Counted from the stretch's first letter, positions 17,555-26,385 are shown. The stretch is 64,000 bases of DNA from Elusimicrobiota bacterium (GCA_016194745.1 JACQBA010000016.1:299266-363265), one strand, 5' to 3'. Program-made: numbers and translations. The notes: generated by a model not told the origin, from the letters alone.

Positions 17555-19541
17555 CGCGTACGGACCTTGCCCGATCTGCGGCGCGGCACCGGCGGAAATC
17601 CGCGAAGCGACGCGCTTGGGCCGGCCCGAGTGCCGCGCGTGCGCCGCGCTTCTTCCGCCCCCCGCTCCCGGAGACGGCGGAGAGATCGGTTCGGCGGTGC
17701 ACGCCTCGGAGCTTTCCAAGAAGGAGGTCTACGTCCGCGGCCTGGATCTCATCGAGTCGCGGGCGCCTCGCGGGCGGATCCTCGACGTCGGCGCGGGCCA
17801 CGGCGTGTTCCTGACGACCGCCGCCGCGCGCGGCTGGAGGGCCGTCGGCGCGGAGCCGGACCCGCGCGCGGCGGGGAACGCCAGAGCCGCGGGCCTCGAC
17901 GTGCGGACCTCCATGCTCGCGGCGCTCGAGGAGTCTCCGGGCTCCTTCAGCGCGGCCACGCTGTGGGATTCGCTCGACATGCTTGATGACCCGCTCACGG
18001 GCCTCCTGCGCGTCAAGGAGCTTCTCGAGGAAGGCGGCGTCGTCCTCATCCGCGTTCGCAACGCGCCGGCGCACCGCGCCGTGTGGCGGACGATCGGCTC
18101 GCTGGGCGGGCTCGCCTCGCCGGTGGTCCATCGCTTCGGCCTGGGGCGCCGCTCCCTCTCTATTCTTCTTGCGCGCGCGGGCCTGGAGGCGCTCTCGATC
18201 AGGAACTCCCCGCTCACGCGCGGAGACCCGTACCAGGGAAGCGTCGGCTGGCGCTTGGGCGCCGTGGCCTCGCTCAAATGCCTCGTCGCGTGCCTCGCCG
18301 ACGCCGTCGCCCGCGTGACGGGCGGCGCGTGCCTCGTCGGACCGTCGCTGTGGGTGCTCGCCCGCAAGCCGTCGCGGCCGATCGCGCTGCACGTCATCAC
18401 GCGGCTCGACCCGGGCGGCTCGGCCGAGTCGACGCTCGATCAGATGCGCCGCTGGAGCGACCCCGGCCTCCGATACGTCGTCGCCTCGGGCGGGGACAAG
18501 ACGCCCGAGGGAGTGATCCGCGTGCCGCACCTGAGGCGCGAGCTCTCGCCGCGGGCGGACGCGCGGGCGCTGTGCGAGCTGCGGCGGCTGATCCGCGACG
18601 TGAGGCCGGCCGTCGTGCATACGCACTCATCGAAAGCCGGGGTGCTCGGCCGTCTCGCGGTCGCCTTGAACCGCCGTGCCGGGGCTCCGGACCCGGCCGT
18701 CGTGCATACGGCCCACGGCCACGTCTTCTACGGCTACTCCGGGCCGGTCGCGAGCTGGCTTTACCGGTCGATCGAGGTCCTTTGCGCGTCGTGGACGGAC
18801 CGCTTCGTCGCGCTTACCGAGGGCGAAAGGGAAGAGACGATCTCCTACGGCGTCGGCGCGAGAGATCGCTGGCGCGTCGTGCCCTCCGGCACGAGCGTGC
18901 CGGAGGATCCCGGCGCCTTCGCGGACGCGGGACGGGAGATCCGCGGCCGGCTCAAGCTCCACGGCGTCGTCTTCGGCGGCGCGCTGCGTCTCGAGCGGGT
19001 CAAGGGGCCGGACGTTTGGATGGAGGCCTCCGCCCTCGCGGCGCGGCGCGCGTCGACGCCGCTGTGCTTCATCGCCCTCGGCTTCGGCCCCCTGCGCGCG
19101 AGCCTCGTGCAGAGCGCGCGTCGCTTCGGCGTGCTCGACTTGTGGCGATTTCCCGGCCAGACGGAGGACGTCCTTAGCCATCTCGCGGCGATGGACGTCT
19201 ACGTGCAGCCGTCGCGCAACGAGGGCATGGGTCGCGCCCTCGTCCAGGCGCAGTCGATGGAGCTGCCGGTTGTGGCGAGCCGCGTCTGCGGGATCCCGTC
19301 GGTCGTGAGAGACGGCGAGACCGCGCTACTCGTGCCGCCGGAGGATCCCGACGCTCTCGCGGAGGCGATGATCCGCCTCGCGGACGACGAGGCGCTCCGC
19401 CGGACGCTCGGCGCGGCGGGTCGCAGATGGGTGCTGTCCAAGGACGAGACCGGGCATCCGCGCTTCAGCCCGGAGGCGGCCTCGGCGCGGCTTGCGGACG
19501 TATACCGCGAGCTCGTGGCCCGCGATGGAGGCGCGCGGTGA
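17547..19541 (+). CDS. fusion: zinc-ribbon SAM methyltransferase + family 4 glycosyltransferase
   Basis: 664 residues in one continuous frame. Residues 8-35 carry a CPIC...CRAC zinc-ribbon pair. Residues 75-180 form a class I methyltransferase core (RILDVGAGHGVFLTTAAARG, then GAEPDPRA and LWDSLDMLDD). From about residue 275 (LHVITRLDPGGSAESTLDQM) a GT4 GT-B fold begins, with HTHSSKAGVLGRLA, TAHGHVFYGY and the donor-site motif QPSRNEGMGRALVQAQSMELP (VYV precedes it). Both halves look complete. The start is TTG 17547, overlapping the GT9 stop by 8 bases. It probably adds and methylates a glycan residue; coupling of the two activities is inferred from fusion only. Confidence 0.85.
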   Translation: MASAYGPCPICGAAPAEIREATRLGRPECRACAALLPPPAPGDGGEIGSAVHASELSKKEVYVRGLDLIESRAPRGRILDVGAGHGVFLTTAAARGWRAVGAEPDPRAAGNARAAGLDVRTSMLAALEESPGSFSAATLWDSLDMLDDPLTGLLRVKELLEEGGVVLIRVRNAPAHRAVWRTIGSLGGLASPVVHRFGLGRRSLSILLARAGLEALSIRNSPLTRGDPYQGSVGWRLGAVASLKCLVACLADAVARVTGGACLVGPSLWVLARKPSRPIALHVITRLDPGGSAESTLDQMRRWSDPGLRYVVASGGDKTPEGVIRVPHLRRELSPRADARALCELRRLIRDVRPAVVHTHSSKAGVLGRLAVALNRRAGAPDPAVVHTAHGHVFYGYSGPVASWLYRSIEVLCASWTDRFVALTEGEREETISYGVGARDRWRVVPSGTSVPEDPGAFADAGREIRGRLKLHGVVFGGALRLERVKGPDVWMEASALAARRASTPLCFIALGFGPLRASLVQSARRFGVLDLWRFPGQTEDVLSHLAAMDVYVQPSRNEGMGRALVQAQSMELPVVASRVCGIPSVVRDGETALLVPPEDPDALAEAMIRLADDEALRRTLGAAGRRWVLSKDETGHPRFSPEAASARLADVYRELVARDGGAR

Positions 19542-20953
19542 CGGGCGTCCTCATTCTCGCCGCCGCCGTCCTCGCCCTCGCGGCGCCGCCGGCCTGCGCC
19601 GTCGAGCTAAAAACCGTGATGCACATGCATTCCCATTTCAGCCACACGGGAGAGCTGTCCCTGCCGCAGCTCGTGGAGAAGGCCGCGGCGAGGGGCGTCG
19701 ACGTCCTGATCCCGACGGACACCTTCATCGCGACGTACGAGTACGGGCTGTGGCCGCTGCGCGGCCTCGTCCGCAAGCGGGTGGAGCAGAACTCGGTCCT
19801 GCACGTCGGCATCGAGCGCTACCTTCAGGCCCTCGACGCGGCCGAGCGTTCTCGGCCTGGGATGGTCGTGGTCCCGGCGGTCGAGGTGGCCCCCTACTAC
19901 CGCTGGTCGGGCAGCCCGTGGTCGGGGCTGATCTTGGAGGATTGGCACCGGCATCTCCTGATCTTGGGCCTCAAGACGGCCGCCGACTACGCGGCGATCC
20001 CCGCGCTCGGCAATACGACGGGCGCCGACTGGAGCGCGTGGCCGATCGTCCTCATGGTCCTGCTCTTCTGCGCCGCCGGCGCGATGGCCGCGCTCGAGCT
20101 GCGCGCCGGCGCCCGGCCGTCGATCGAGACCTGCGTCCTCGCCCTCCTCGGAGCGCTCGTCTTCGCCAACGGCTGGCCGTTCGCGCGCTGGCAGCGGTCG
20201 CCCTACGACGGCGGCACGGATTGGTCGCCGTATCAGCGCGTCATCGATTACGCGCAGGGCCGCGGCGCGCTCTCCGTCTGGGCGCATCCGGACGCGCCGA
20301 ATTGGGAGTCGCCCGTGACCGTCGCCCCGCGCGTCCAAGTGCGCACCGCTCCTTATCCGGACGCCGTCGTCCGCACCGCGCATTTCCACGGCTTCGGCTA
20401 TTTTTCGGAGGGCTGGCGCCGCGCGGGCGTGCCGGGAGGCGAGTGGGACAAGAAGCTCGGCATGTACGTGACGGGCGCGCGCGGGCTGCCGTGCTGGGCG
20501 TTCGCGGAGGTCGACTATCATCACCCGACCGACGGTCCGATCGACGGTACGTACATGTCCGTCGACGCGAAGGAGCGCACGCGCGAGGCGGTGCTCGAGG
20601 CCTTGAAGGCGGGACGATTCTACTCGGTCGCGGCGGGCTCGATGCCGGGCCTGCGTCTCAAGCGCTGGGAGTTGTCGGCCGGAGGCCGCTCGGCCGGCGC
20701 CGGGGAGACGCTCAGCGGGCCGCGGACCCCGCGCGTCGACGTCGAGCTCTCCTCCGAGGGGCGCGAGGCGGCGAAGGCGGAGATCACCTTGGTCCGCGGA
20801 GGCCGGGTGGTGACGCGGCAGTCCGTGTCCTTGCCGGGGCGCTGGTCGTTCCTCGACGACGGCAACACGGACGCCCGCACGTACTACCGCATCGCGGTCA
20901 AGGACGAGCGCTCGCGCGAGCTCGTGTCCAACCCGATCTTCCTGACGCCATGA
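19538..20953 (+). CDS. exported PHP-domain protein with two internal membrane helices
   Basis: 471 residues. A signal peptide covers about residues 1-21. The PHP metallo-phosphoesterase fold starts with KTVMHMHSHFSHTGELSLP and continues with GVDVLIPTDTF, the metal-binding HxH and D. WHRHLLILGL follows. Two hydrophobic segments (IVLMVLLFCAAGAMAALEL and ETCVLALLGALVFANGW, about residues 170-215) interrupt the domain. Metal-site residues resume at SVWAHPDAPNW and DYHHPTDGP. The last 110 residues form a beta-rich domain. GTG 19538 overlaps the previous stop (GTGA). It may be a periplasm-facing phosphoesterase or esterase acting on glycan or lipid-linked intermediates; the substrate is unknown. 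Confidence 0.75.
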   Translation: MTGVLILAAAVLALAAPPACAVELKTVMHMHSHFSHTGELSLPQLVEKAAARGVDVLIPTDTFIATYEYGLWPLRGLVRKRVEQNSVLHVGIERYLQALDAAERSRPGMVVVPAVEVAPYYRWSGSPWSGLILEDWHRHLLILGLKTAADYAAIPALGNTTGADWSAWPIVLMVLLFCAAGAMAALELRAGARPSIETCVLALLGALVFANGWPFARWQRSPYDGGTDWSPYQRVIDYAQGRGALSVWAHPDAPNWESPVTVAPRVQVRTAPYPDAVVRTAHFHGFGYFSEGWRRAGVPGGEWDKKLGMYVTGARGLPCWAFAEVDYHHPTDGPIDGTYMSVDAKERTREAVLEALKAGRFYSVAAGSMPGLRLKRWELSAGGRSAGAGETLSGPRTPRVDVELSSEGREAAKAEITLVRGGRVVTRQSVSLPGRWSFLDDGNTDARTYYRIAVKDERSRELVSNPIFLTP

Positions 20954-21636
20954 TCCTCGCGGCCCATCAGCCTCAATACCTCGCCTGGGCGGGCTACTAC
21001 CACAAGATGTCGCGCTGCGACGTCTTCGTGTATCTCGATGAGGTGCAGTACAAGAAACGCGAGTTCCAGAACCGGAACCGCATCAAGGCGCCGGAGGGAG
21101 AGCTGTGGCTGACCTTGCCCATCCTCTCGAAGGGCCGCTACACGCAGAGCGTGAAAGACGTCGCCCTCGATGCGACCAAGGATTGGGCGCAGTCTCATTG
21201 GAAGAGCCTGCTGCTCAACTACGCTAAGGCGCCGCATTTCGCGGAGCATCGCGCGTTCTACGAGGGGGTGTACGCGAAACCCTGGGAACGGCTCGCGCCC
21301 TTGTGCGTGGAGATGGACGGCTACCTGCGCAAGGAGCTGGGCATCGGCGCGGACGTGCGCTTCGAATCGGAGACCGGCTCGGAGGGGACCGCGTCGGAGC
21401 GGCTCGTCTCGATCTGCCGGCGGCTCAAGGCCGACACGTATCTCTCCGGACAAGGAGGAAAGGATTACCTGGACGAGCCCGCCTTCGCCAAGGCGGGGAT
21501 CAAGGTGGAGTACCAGACCTTCTCCCCGGAGCCGTACCCGCAGCGCTTCCCGCCGTTCGTGCCGAATCTGGCGGCGGTGGATATCCTTCTCAACTGCGGC
21601 TCGAAGGCCGCCCGCGACTCCCTTCGCGCAGCCTGA
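20950..21636 (+). CDS. WbqC-like family protein
   Basis: 228 residues starting MILAAHQPQYLAWAGYYHKM, followed by DVFVYLDEVQYKKREFQNRN, the hallmark of the WbqC family found in O-antigen and capsule clusters. Later motifs are SETGSEGTASERLVSICRRL and YLSGQGGKDYLD. WbqC proteins are proposed to act in glycine/threonine or amino-sugar modification of polysaccharide, but their chemistry is not settled. The ATG overlaps the PHP gene stop (ATGA), so this is the final gene of the plus-strand glycan operon. A separate promoter lies just downstream for the next unit. Confidence 0.88.
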   Translation: MILAAHQPQYLAWAGYYHKMSRCDVFVYLDEVQYKKREFQNRNRIKAPEGELWLTLPILSKGRYTQSVKDVALDATKDWAQSHWKSLLLNYAKAPHFAEHRAFYEGVYAKPWERLAPLCVEMDGYLRKELGIGADVRFESETGSEGTASERLVSICRRLKADTYLSGQGGKDYLDEPAFAKAGIKVEYQTFSPEPYPQRFPPFVPNLAAVDILLNCGSKAARDSLRAA

Positions 21637-21709
21637 ACGTCTCGATGTCAGGCATCGAAAGTCCCCGATAGTCTGATGTAGGGCACGCCAAACCGGCCGT
21701 TCGAAGTGA

Positions 21710-21715
21710 TACAAT
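21710..21715 (+). promoter_or_regulatory. -10 element, leaderless start of ATPase gene
   Basis: TACAAT lies 7 bases before the ATG at 21723, so transcription should begin at or next to the start codon. No convincing -35 is visible, and no Shine-Dalgarno precedes the ATG. Confidence 0.45.
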
Positions 21716-21722
21716 CCCACGC

Positions 21723-22532
21723 ATGTATCAGGAGTATTGGGGCCTGAGCGACCTCCCGTTCGAGAATACTCCCGATCCCCGCTATTTCTACGAGTCGGAA
21801 AAGCATCTCGAGGCGCTCTCGCGCCTCCAGTACCTCGTGCGCAGCCGCAAGGCGTGCGGCGTCCTCACCGGGGTCTACGGCTGCGGCAAGACCCTCGTGC
21901 TCCACGCGCTGATGAAGTCGACCGAGCCGGAAGGCTGCAAGTTCTCCATCGTCACGAGCCCGCGCTTGAACGACGTCGGGATGCTGCGCATGATCTACCA
22001 TAACTTCCACCGCGGCGACGTGCCGCCGGACAAGTCCGACGTGCTGATGAAGCTCGAGGACACGATCCGCCAGGTCGCCGACGACGGCAAGCACTCCGTG
22101 ATCGTCATCGACGAGGCGCACGCGATCCAGGACGAGAACGTGTTCGAGGAGCTGCGCCTGCTCCTCAACATCCAGACCGAGACGCGATTTCTCGTCACGC
22201 TGCTGTTGATCGGCCAGCCCGAACTCAAGCCGCGCGTCGAGGGCAACAAGCAGCTTAATCAGCGCGTCAGCTTGAGGTACCATCTCGGCCCGTTCTCCCT
22301 CGAGGATGCGAGCAACTACATCCGGCACCGAATGCGCGTCGCCGGGGAGAAGCAGCCCAAGATCTTTCCCCAAGCGACGGTCGAGCTCATCCACAAGCAG
22401 TCGGGCGGCATCCCGCGCTGGATCAACCAAATCTGCCAGATGAGCCTGCTCATCGGCATGAGCAAGAACGCCCCGTCGATCACGCCCGAGATCGTGCAGG
22501 AGGCGTCCCAGGACCTCGTGGGGATGATATGA
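21723..22532 (+). CDS. ExeA/GspA-type AAA ATPase of an exopolysaccharide unit
   Basis: 269 residues. The start MYQEYWGLSDLPFENTPDPR followed by YFYESEKHLEAL is the conserved beginning of ExeA/GspA ATPases, including those linked to XrtA/PEP-CTERM polysaccharide clusters. Walker A is GVYGCGKT (residues 50-57), Walker B is VIVIDEAHAI (around 122-129), and GQPEL and QRVSLRYHLGPFSLED are the sensor region. It has no membrane helix or peptidoglycan-binding tail, unlike ExeA itself. It is the first gene of a three-gene unit with a PIG-L deacetylase and a phosphoglycosyl transferase. Its role is probably regulatory or assembly-related in polysaccharide export. Confidence 0.85.
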   Translation: MYQEYWGLSDLPFENTPDPRYFYESEKHLEALSRLQYLVRSRKACGVLTGVYGCGKTLVLHALMKSTEPEGCKFSIVTSPRLNDVGMLRMIYHNFHRGDVPPDKSDVLMKLEDTIRQVADDGKHSVIVIDEAHAIQDENVFEELRLLLNIQTETRFLVTLLLIGQPELKPRVEGNKQLNQRVSLRYHLGPFSLEDASNYIRHRMRVAGEKQPKIFPQATVELIHKQSGGIPRWINQICQMSLLIGMSKNAPSITPEIVQEASQDLVGMI

Positions 22533-23146
22533 AGATCCTCGGCATCGGCTCGCATCCGGACGACTTGGAATTCGGCTGCGGCGGCACTTTCGCCAAGTTC
22601 TCGAAGGCGGGCCATCAGATCCACATGCTCATCGTCACCTCCGGCGAGATCGGCGGCGAGCCCGCGGTGCGCAGGCGCGAGCAGGAGCGCTCCGCGAGGA
22701 TCCTGAAGGCGAAGACCTATTGGGGCGGCTTTCGCGACACTGACATCCCGCTCACGCGCGAGCTCATCCAGATGCTCGAGCGGCACATCCGCGACATCAA
22801 GCCGAACCTGATCTTCACCCACCATTTCGACGACACGCACCAGGACCACCGGAAGGTCTCGCAGGCGACGACGACGGCCGCCCGCCACGTACGAAACGTC
22901 CTCTATTTCGAGGTGCCGTCGACACTCAATTTCAATCCGTCCGTCTACGTGGACATCGGCACGTTCCTGCCGCGTAAGCTCGCGGTGCTTAAGGCTCACC
23001 GGTCGCAGGTCTTCCAGACGAAGGTGCCGGACTTGACCATCCTCGAGAGCGCCAAGTCCACGGCCGTTTTCCGCGGCTACCAGGATCGGGTGAAGTACGC
23101 GGAAGCGTTCGTCCCGATGCGTCTCTCCCTCGACTTCGCCGCGTGA
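22529..23146 (+). CDS. PIG-L/LmbE-type deacetylase
   Basis: 205 residues. The zinc site is GSHPDDLEFGCGGT (residues 7-20, HPDD motif) plus THHFDDTHQDHRKV (the downstream His). This fold removes N-acetyl groups from GlcNAc-type sugars or sugar conjugates. The ATG overlaps the ATPase stop (ATGA). Together with the phosphoglycosyl transferase downstream it could deacetylate a lipid-linked or nucleotide amino sugar. Cytoplasmic location is expected because there is no signal peptide. Confidence 0.9.
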   Translation: MKILGIGSHPDDLEFGCGGTFAKFSKAGHQIHMLIVTSGEIGGEPAVRRREQERSARILKAKTYWGGFRDTDIPLTRELIQMLERHIRDIKPNLIFTHHFDDTHQDHRKVSQATTTAARHVRNVLYFEVPSTLNFNPSVYVDIGTFLPRKLAVLKAHRSQVFQTKVPDLTILESAKSTAVFRGYQDRVKYAEAFVPMRLSLDFAA

Positions 23147-24291
23147 TCTTCACGCTGTCGGAGCGTTTGGGGCGCACGGGGCTCTCCTGGTTCTCCTGGC
23201 TGTGCTTGGTCGGTCTCCTGCTCTTTCTCCCGACCGGCTGGGTGTCCGCGTGGGCGTGGGAGCGCGACATCCGGTGGTTCTACATCCTCCTCATCGCGTT
23301 CTTCTCCTCCACGGTGCTGACGCCGATCAGCATCGCGGCGGCGACGACGCTGAACGTGCTGGACATGCCCGATCCCCGGAAGGTGCACGCAGTGCCGATG
23401 CCTCGCCTGGGGGGGCTCGCGGTCTATGGCGCCGTTGTGTTGACGCTGGTCCGTAACGGGCAATGGTCGGTGCCCTTGGCCGGGCTCCTGGCGGGCGGCA
23501 CGATAATCTACCTCATGGGAGTCGTCGACGATGCGCGGGGGCTTTCGGCGAGGGTGCGTCTTCTGGGCCAGCTCGCGGCGTCCGGGATCGTCGTCGCGAG
23601 CGGGCTCCATATCACCTATTTTTCCGTGTACGTCGGCACGCACGTCGGCGCCGTGCTCGTGACGGTGCTGTGGTTGATCGGCCTTACGAACGCGATTAAC
23701 TTCCTGGACGGCATCGACGGCCTGGCGGCCTCCCTCGGGGTCGTATGCTCGCTCCTTTTCCTGGCCATCGCTTGGCCCGAGCGTCAGGGGAGCCTGGCCT
23801 ACGCCTGCGCGGCCCTCGCCGGCGCTTGTCTAGGATTTCTGCCCTACAACTGGAACGGCGCCAAGACGTTCCTCGGCGACGGCGGGGCGACCTTCATCGG
23901 CTTTATGCTGGCCGGCCTCGCGATCCACGGAAGCTGGGCGAGGAACAACCCGGTGGTCTCCTTGTCGACGCCGCTCCTCATTCTGTCGATCCCCATCTTC
24001 GACATGGTCTATACGACCATCTCGCGCATCAAGAACGGGACCGTGACCAACTTCCGCGAGTGGCTCGAGTACGCCGGAAAGGACCACTTCCACCACCGGC
24101 TGATGAAGATCGGCATGAGGCCTCCCGAGGCCGTCGGCTTCATCTTGATGCTGCAGCTCGCGCTGGGTCTCAACGCGCTCATTTGCCACTTCAGCCTGAA
24201 CCCGATGACGCCGCTCCTGATCCTGACGCAGACGGCCATCCTATATATGATCGTCGTCGTCCTGATGCTGATCGGCCGGCAGCTGACTTAG
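23143..24291 (+). CDS. WecA/MraY-type polyprenyl-phosphate sugar-1-phosphate transferase
   Basis: 382-residue integral membrane protein with about 11 helices. Family motifs are LDMPDPRKVHAVPMPRLGG, GVVDDARGLSARVRLLGQ (the DD motif), NAINFLDGIDGLAA, TFLGDGGATFIGF and DHFHHRLMKIG (the HxHH-like cytoplasmic loop). These enzymes move a sugar-1-phosphate from UDP to undecaprenyl phosphate and start lipid-linked glycan synthesis. MraY is less likely because there is no murein gene context and the PRKVH motif is of WecA/TagO type. GTG 23143 overlaps the PIG-L stop (GTGA). The stop at 24291 nearly touches that of the convergent glpD. Confidence 0.92.
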   Translation: MIFTLSERLGRTGLSWFSWLCLVGLLLFLPTGWVSAWAWERDIRWFYILLIAFFSSTVLTPISIAAATTLNVLDMPDPRKVHAVPMPRLGGLAVYGAVVLTLVRNGQWSVPLAGLLAGGTIIYLMGVVDDARGLSARVRLLGQLAASGIVVASGLHITYFSVYVGTHVGAVLVTVLWLIGLTNAINFLDGIDGLAASLGVVCSLLFLAIAWPERQGSLAYACAALAGACLGFLPYNWNGAKTFLGDGGATFIGFMLAGLAIHGSWARNNPVVSLSTPLLILSIPIFDMVYTTISRIKNGTVTNFREWLEYAGKDHFHHRLMKIGMRPPEAVGFILMLQLALGLNALICHFSLNPMTPLLILTQTAILYMIVVVLMLIGRQLT

Positions 24292-24293
24292 CC

Positions 24294-25667
24294 CTAAGGC
24301 CAATACTGCCGGCGGAATTCCGCGGCGGTGGCGGGACGGCGCGCGCCGGATAGGATTTTCGCCGCGTGCTTCGCGTAAGCGCCCGCGAGATACGTCAGCG
24401 CGTGCAGCTCGCGCAGGCGCGGGCGGGTCTTGAGGAACCGCTTGACGTCGCGGGAGGGGAACGGGTATTCCGGGATTTTCCCGACCGGGTCGCCCGCGAG
24501 CGTGCGCAGGTGGGTCGTGCAAGTGAGAGGCCTGCCGAGGACCCGGCACGCAGCGTCGACGGCCTCCTGCGCCATGAGGCGAAAGTCCGACATCTTGCCC
24601 CCGGCCGCGGTGACGAGGCCGCTCACCCCGTCGCGCGCGTCGTGCTCCAGGATCTCGAATTCGCGCGAGAGCAGCTTCTGGTTGCCGCTTTGCCCGAGAA
24701 TCGGCCGCGCGCCGACGGTCGTGCGGTCGTACTCCTTGGGGAACTTCGGGAAGTAGCGCCGCGCCGAGGCGAGCAGGTAGCGGATCTCCTCCGGCTCGGT
24801 CGTGACGCGGTCGGGGTTCTCCGGCGCGGGCAGGTCGGTCGGGCCGACCCAGGTCTGGCCGCGAAGATGCAGCAGGAACACGAAGCGGCCGCCGCCCTCG
24901 GCCTCGACCAGGAGTCCGAAGGGGGGATGCGTCTCCGGCGCCAGGATCGCGCGCTCGTAGATGAGGTGCGTGCCCTTTTGCAGCCGAAGCGGGATGCGGA
25001 TGCCCGCGGTGGAGGCCACGCGGTCGATCCAGGGCCCGGCCGCGTTGATCGTGACGGGCGCGCGGATCTCCGACCTCGTCCCGTCGGCGCCGGCCGTCTC
25101 GACTCCCTCCACGCGGCGATCGTTCTTGAGCAGGCGAAGGACCGTCGTGTTCGTCCGCAGCTCCGCGCCGTAGTCGGCCGCGGCGCGCAGGTTCGCCTTC
25201 GCCAAGCCGGCGGCGTCGACCCACCACTCGTCGAAGGAGAGGGAGCACTTGAGCCCGGAGCGCTTCATGTCCGGCACGAGCTTGAGCGTCTCCGCGGCAC
25301 TAAGGCGCAGGTGCGGCAATCCCTCCTTCATCCCGCTGAAGTGATCGTACGTCTCCATGAGCGTCTCGACGGTCTCGGCGCCGTGAGTGTGGTCGCGGTA
25401 GACGGGCCAAAGGATCGGGAGCCGGGTCAGAAGCGGGCGCGCGATGCGCACGATGTGGCCCGAGTCCCAGCAGGTCGTATGAGTCGTGAGGCGGTCGTAG
25501 AGGAGGTAGCGCAGGCCGCCGTGGATGAGATGGGTCGAGGAGCCCGTGGTCGCCCGGCCCGGCTCGCCGCGCTCGAGGACGACGGCCTTGAGCCCGCGCA
25601 GCGCAAGGTCCCGCGCGATCCCCGCCCCCACGATGCCCCCGCCGATGACGATCGCCTCAAAATCCAC
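24294..25667 (-). CDS. glpD: FAD-dependent glycerol-3-phosphate dehydrogenase
   Basis: 457 residues. The N-terminal FAD motif is VIGGGIVGAGIARDLALRG (residues 7-25), followed by VVLERGEPGRATTGSSTHL and IHGGLRYL, both typical of GlpD/GlpA. TINAAGPWIDRVA and TTVGARPILG are the second nucleotide and active-site regions. It oxidises sn-glycerol-3-phosphate to dihydroxyacetone phosphate and passes electrons to quinone at the inner membrane. The C-terminal helical domain is short compared with E. coli GlpD (about 500 residues). It starts at GTG 25667, six bases after a TAAACT -10-like hexamer, so it is probably leaderless. It stands alone as a transcription unit. Confidence 0.9.
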   Translation of the reverse strand: MDFEAIVIGGGIVGAGIARDLALRGLKAVVLERGEPGRATTGSSTHLIHGGLRYLLYDRLTTHTTCWDSGHIVRIARPLLTRLPILWPVYRDHTHGAETVETLMETYDHFSGMKEGLPHLRLSAAETLKLVPDMKRSGLKCSLSFDEWWVDAAGLAKANLRAAADYGAELRTNTTVLRLLKNDRRVEGVETAGADGTRSEIRAPVTINAAGPWIDRVASTAGIRIPLRLQKGTHLIYERAILAPETHPPFGLLVEAEGGGRFVFLLHLRGQTWVGPTDLPAPENPDRVTTEPEEIRYLLASARRYFPKFPKEYDRTTVGARPILGQSGNQKLLSREFEILEHDARDGVSGLVTAAGGKMSDFRLMAQEAVDAACRVLGRPLTCTTHLRTLAGDPVGKIPEYPFPSRDVKRFLKTRPRLRELHALTYLAGAYAKHAAKILSGARRPATAAEFRRQYWP

Positions 25668-25673
25668 GCACCT

Positions 25674-25703
25674 AGTTTAGCCAAATAAGAACCATGACGA
25701 CAA
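25674..25703 (-). promoter_or_regulatory. possible promoter of glpD
   Basis: On the minus strand TTGTCG (25698-25703) and TAAACT (25674-25679) are 18 bases apart. The -10 ends six bases before GTG 25667. It overlaps the T-rich tail of the terminator of the upstream gene. Confidence 0.35.
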
Positions 25704-25738
25704 AAGAAAGACCCCCCGGGTCCGCGCCCGGGGGGTCT
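25701..25738 (-). terminator. rho-independent terminator of the coiled-coil gene
   Basis: Perfect 12-bp GC-rich stem (25709-25720 paired with 25727-25738) with the 6-base loop at 25721-25726. On the minus strand it is followed by TTTCTTTTG. It sits between the coiled-coil gene (stop 25761) and glpD (start 25667). Confidence 0.9.
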
Positions 25739-25760
25739 CGCTTTGACGGAAGTGAACGCG

Positions 25761-26252
25761 CTACTTTCCCTTGTTCTTGCGGATCTCGCGGCGGGCCTGC
25801 TTGTCCTTATGGATCTGCTCGCGGGCCTCGTGGATCTTCTCTCGGTCGGCCTTGCGGGTCTCCTGGTGCTGCTTGCGGATGCCCTCGACCTTGGCCTTGT
25901 AGTCCTTGCGGATCTCCTCGCGCTTCGCCTTCTTCTGCTCGGGCGTGAGGCTCTTGTCGGCCTTCACGGCCTCGAGGGCGGCCCGCTCCTGCTCGTGGAG
26001 GGCCTTCACCTCGGAATGCTGCGCCTCGCGGTCCGCGCGGATCTCCTTCCTTTCGTCATGGATGACGGCCTTCTCCTTCTTGATATCCTGGTTGAGCTGC
26101 TGGACCTGCGGGTTCTTCGCGGGAGCGGCGGGTGTCGCCGGAGTCGCGGGCGTCGCCGGGGTGGCCGGCGTCGTCGTCTGATTGTCGGCGCGGGCCGAGA
26201 CGGCGGCGAGCGCGAACGCCACGGAGAACAGGGTCGCATTGATTCGATTCAT
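25761..26252 (-). CDS. exported highly charged coiled-coil protein
   Basis: 163 residues. A signal peptide (residues 1-22) is followed by a Thr-Pro-Ala repeat (about 28-42). From residue 47 to the end the protein is almost entirely Lys/Arg/Glu/Asp/Gln/Ala in heptad-like order (QLNQDIKKEKAVIHDERKE and onward), which predicts one long helix or coiled coil ending in a very basic tail. No enzyme motif is present. The start is ATG 26252 with GGAGG six bases upstream. It has its own strong terminator. It could be a periplasmic spacer, chaperone-like (LTxEQ segment SLTPEQKKAKREE resembles Spy/CpxP-type repeats) or cell-envelope stress protein; that comparison is tentative. Confidence 0.7.
   Translation of the reverse strand: MNRINATLFSVAFALAAVSARADNQTTTPATPATPATPATPAAPAKNPQVQQLNQDIKKEKAVIHDERKEIRADREAQHSEVKALHEQERAALEAVKADKSLTPEQKKAKREEIRKDYKAKVEGIRKQHQETRKADREKIHEAREQIHKDKQARREIRKNKGK
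26127..26171 (-). repeat. 9-base tandem repeat coding Thr-Pro-Ala
   Basis: About five in-frame 9-base units encode TPA repeats directly after the signal peptide of the coiled-coil protein. They form a flexible linker and may vary in copy number. Confidence 0.7.
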
Positions 26253-26366
26253 GATGCCTCCTTCGCCGCGGTACGCGGCTACCCCTCTATTACGGCCGAG
26301 TTCCGAAAAAGTTCGCGGCGCCGCGGACCGGGCCTCGGCGCCCGCAATAGTCGTTTAATAGGGAAA

Positions 26367-26375
26367 TGCTATCAT
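26367..26375 (+). promoter_or_regulatory. extended -10 of the PBP1A gene
   Basis: TGC followed by TATCAT (26370-26375). The hexamer overlaps the upstream ATG at 26374, which argues for initiation at ATG 26386, ten bases after the -10 and again nearly leaderless. Confidence 0.45.
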
Positions 26376-26385
26376 GCGGCGGGAC

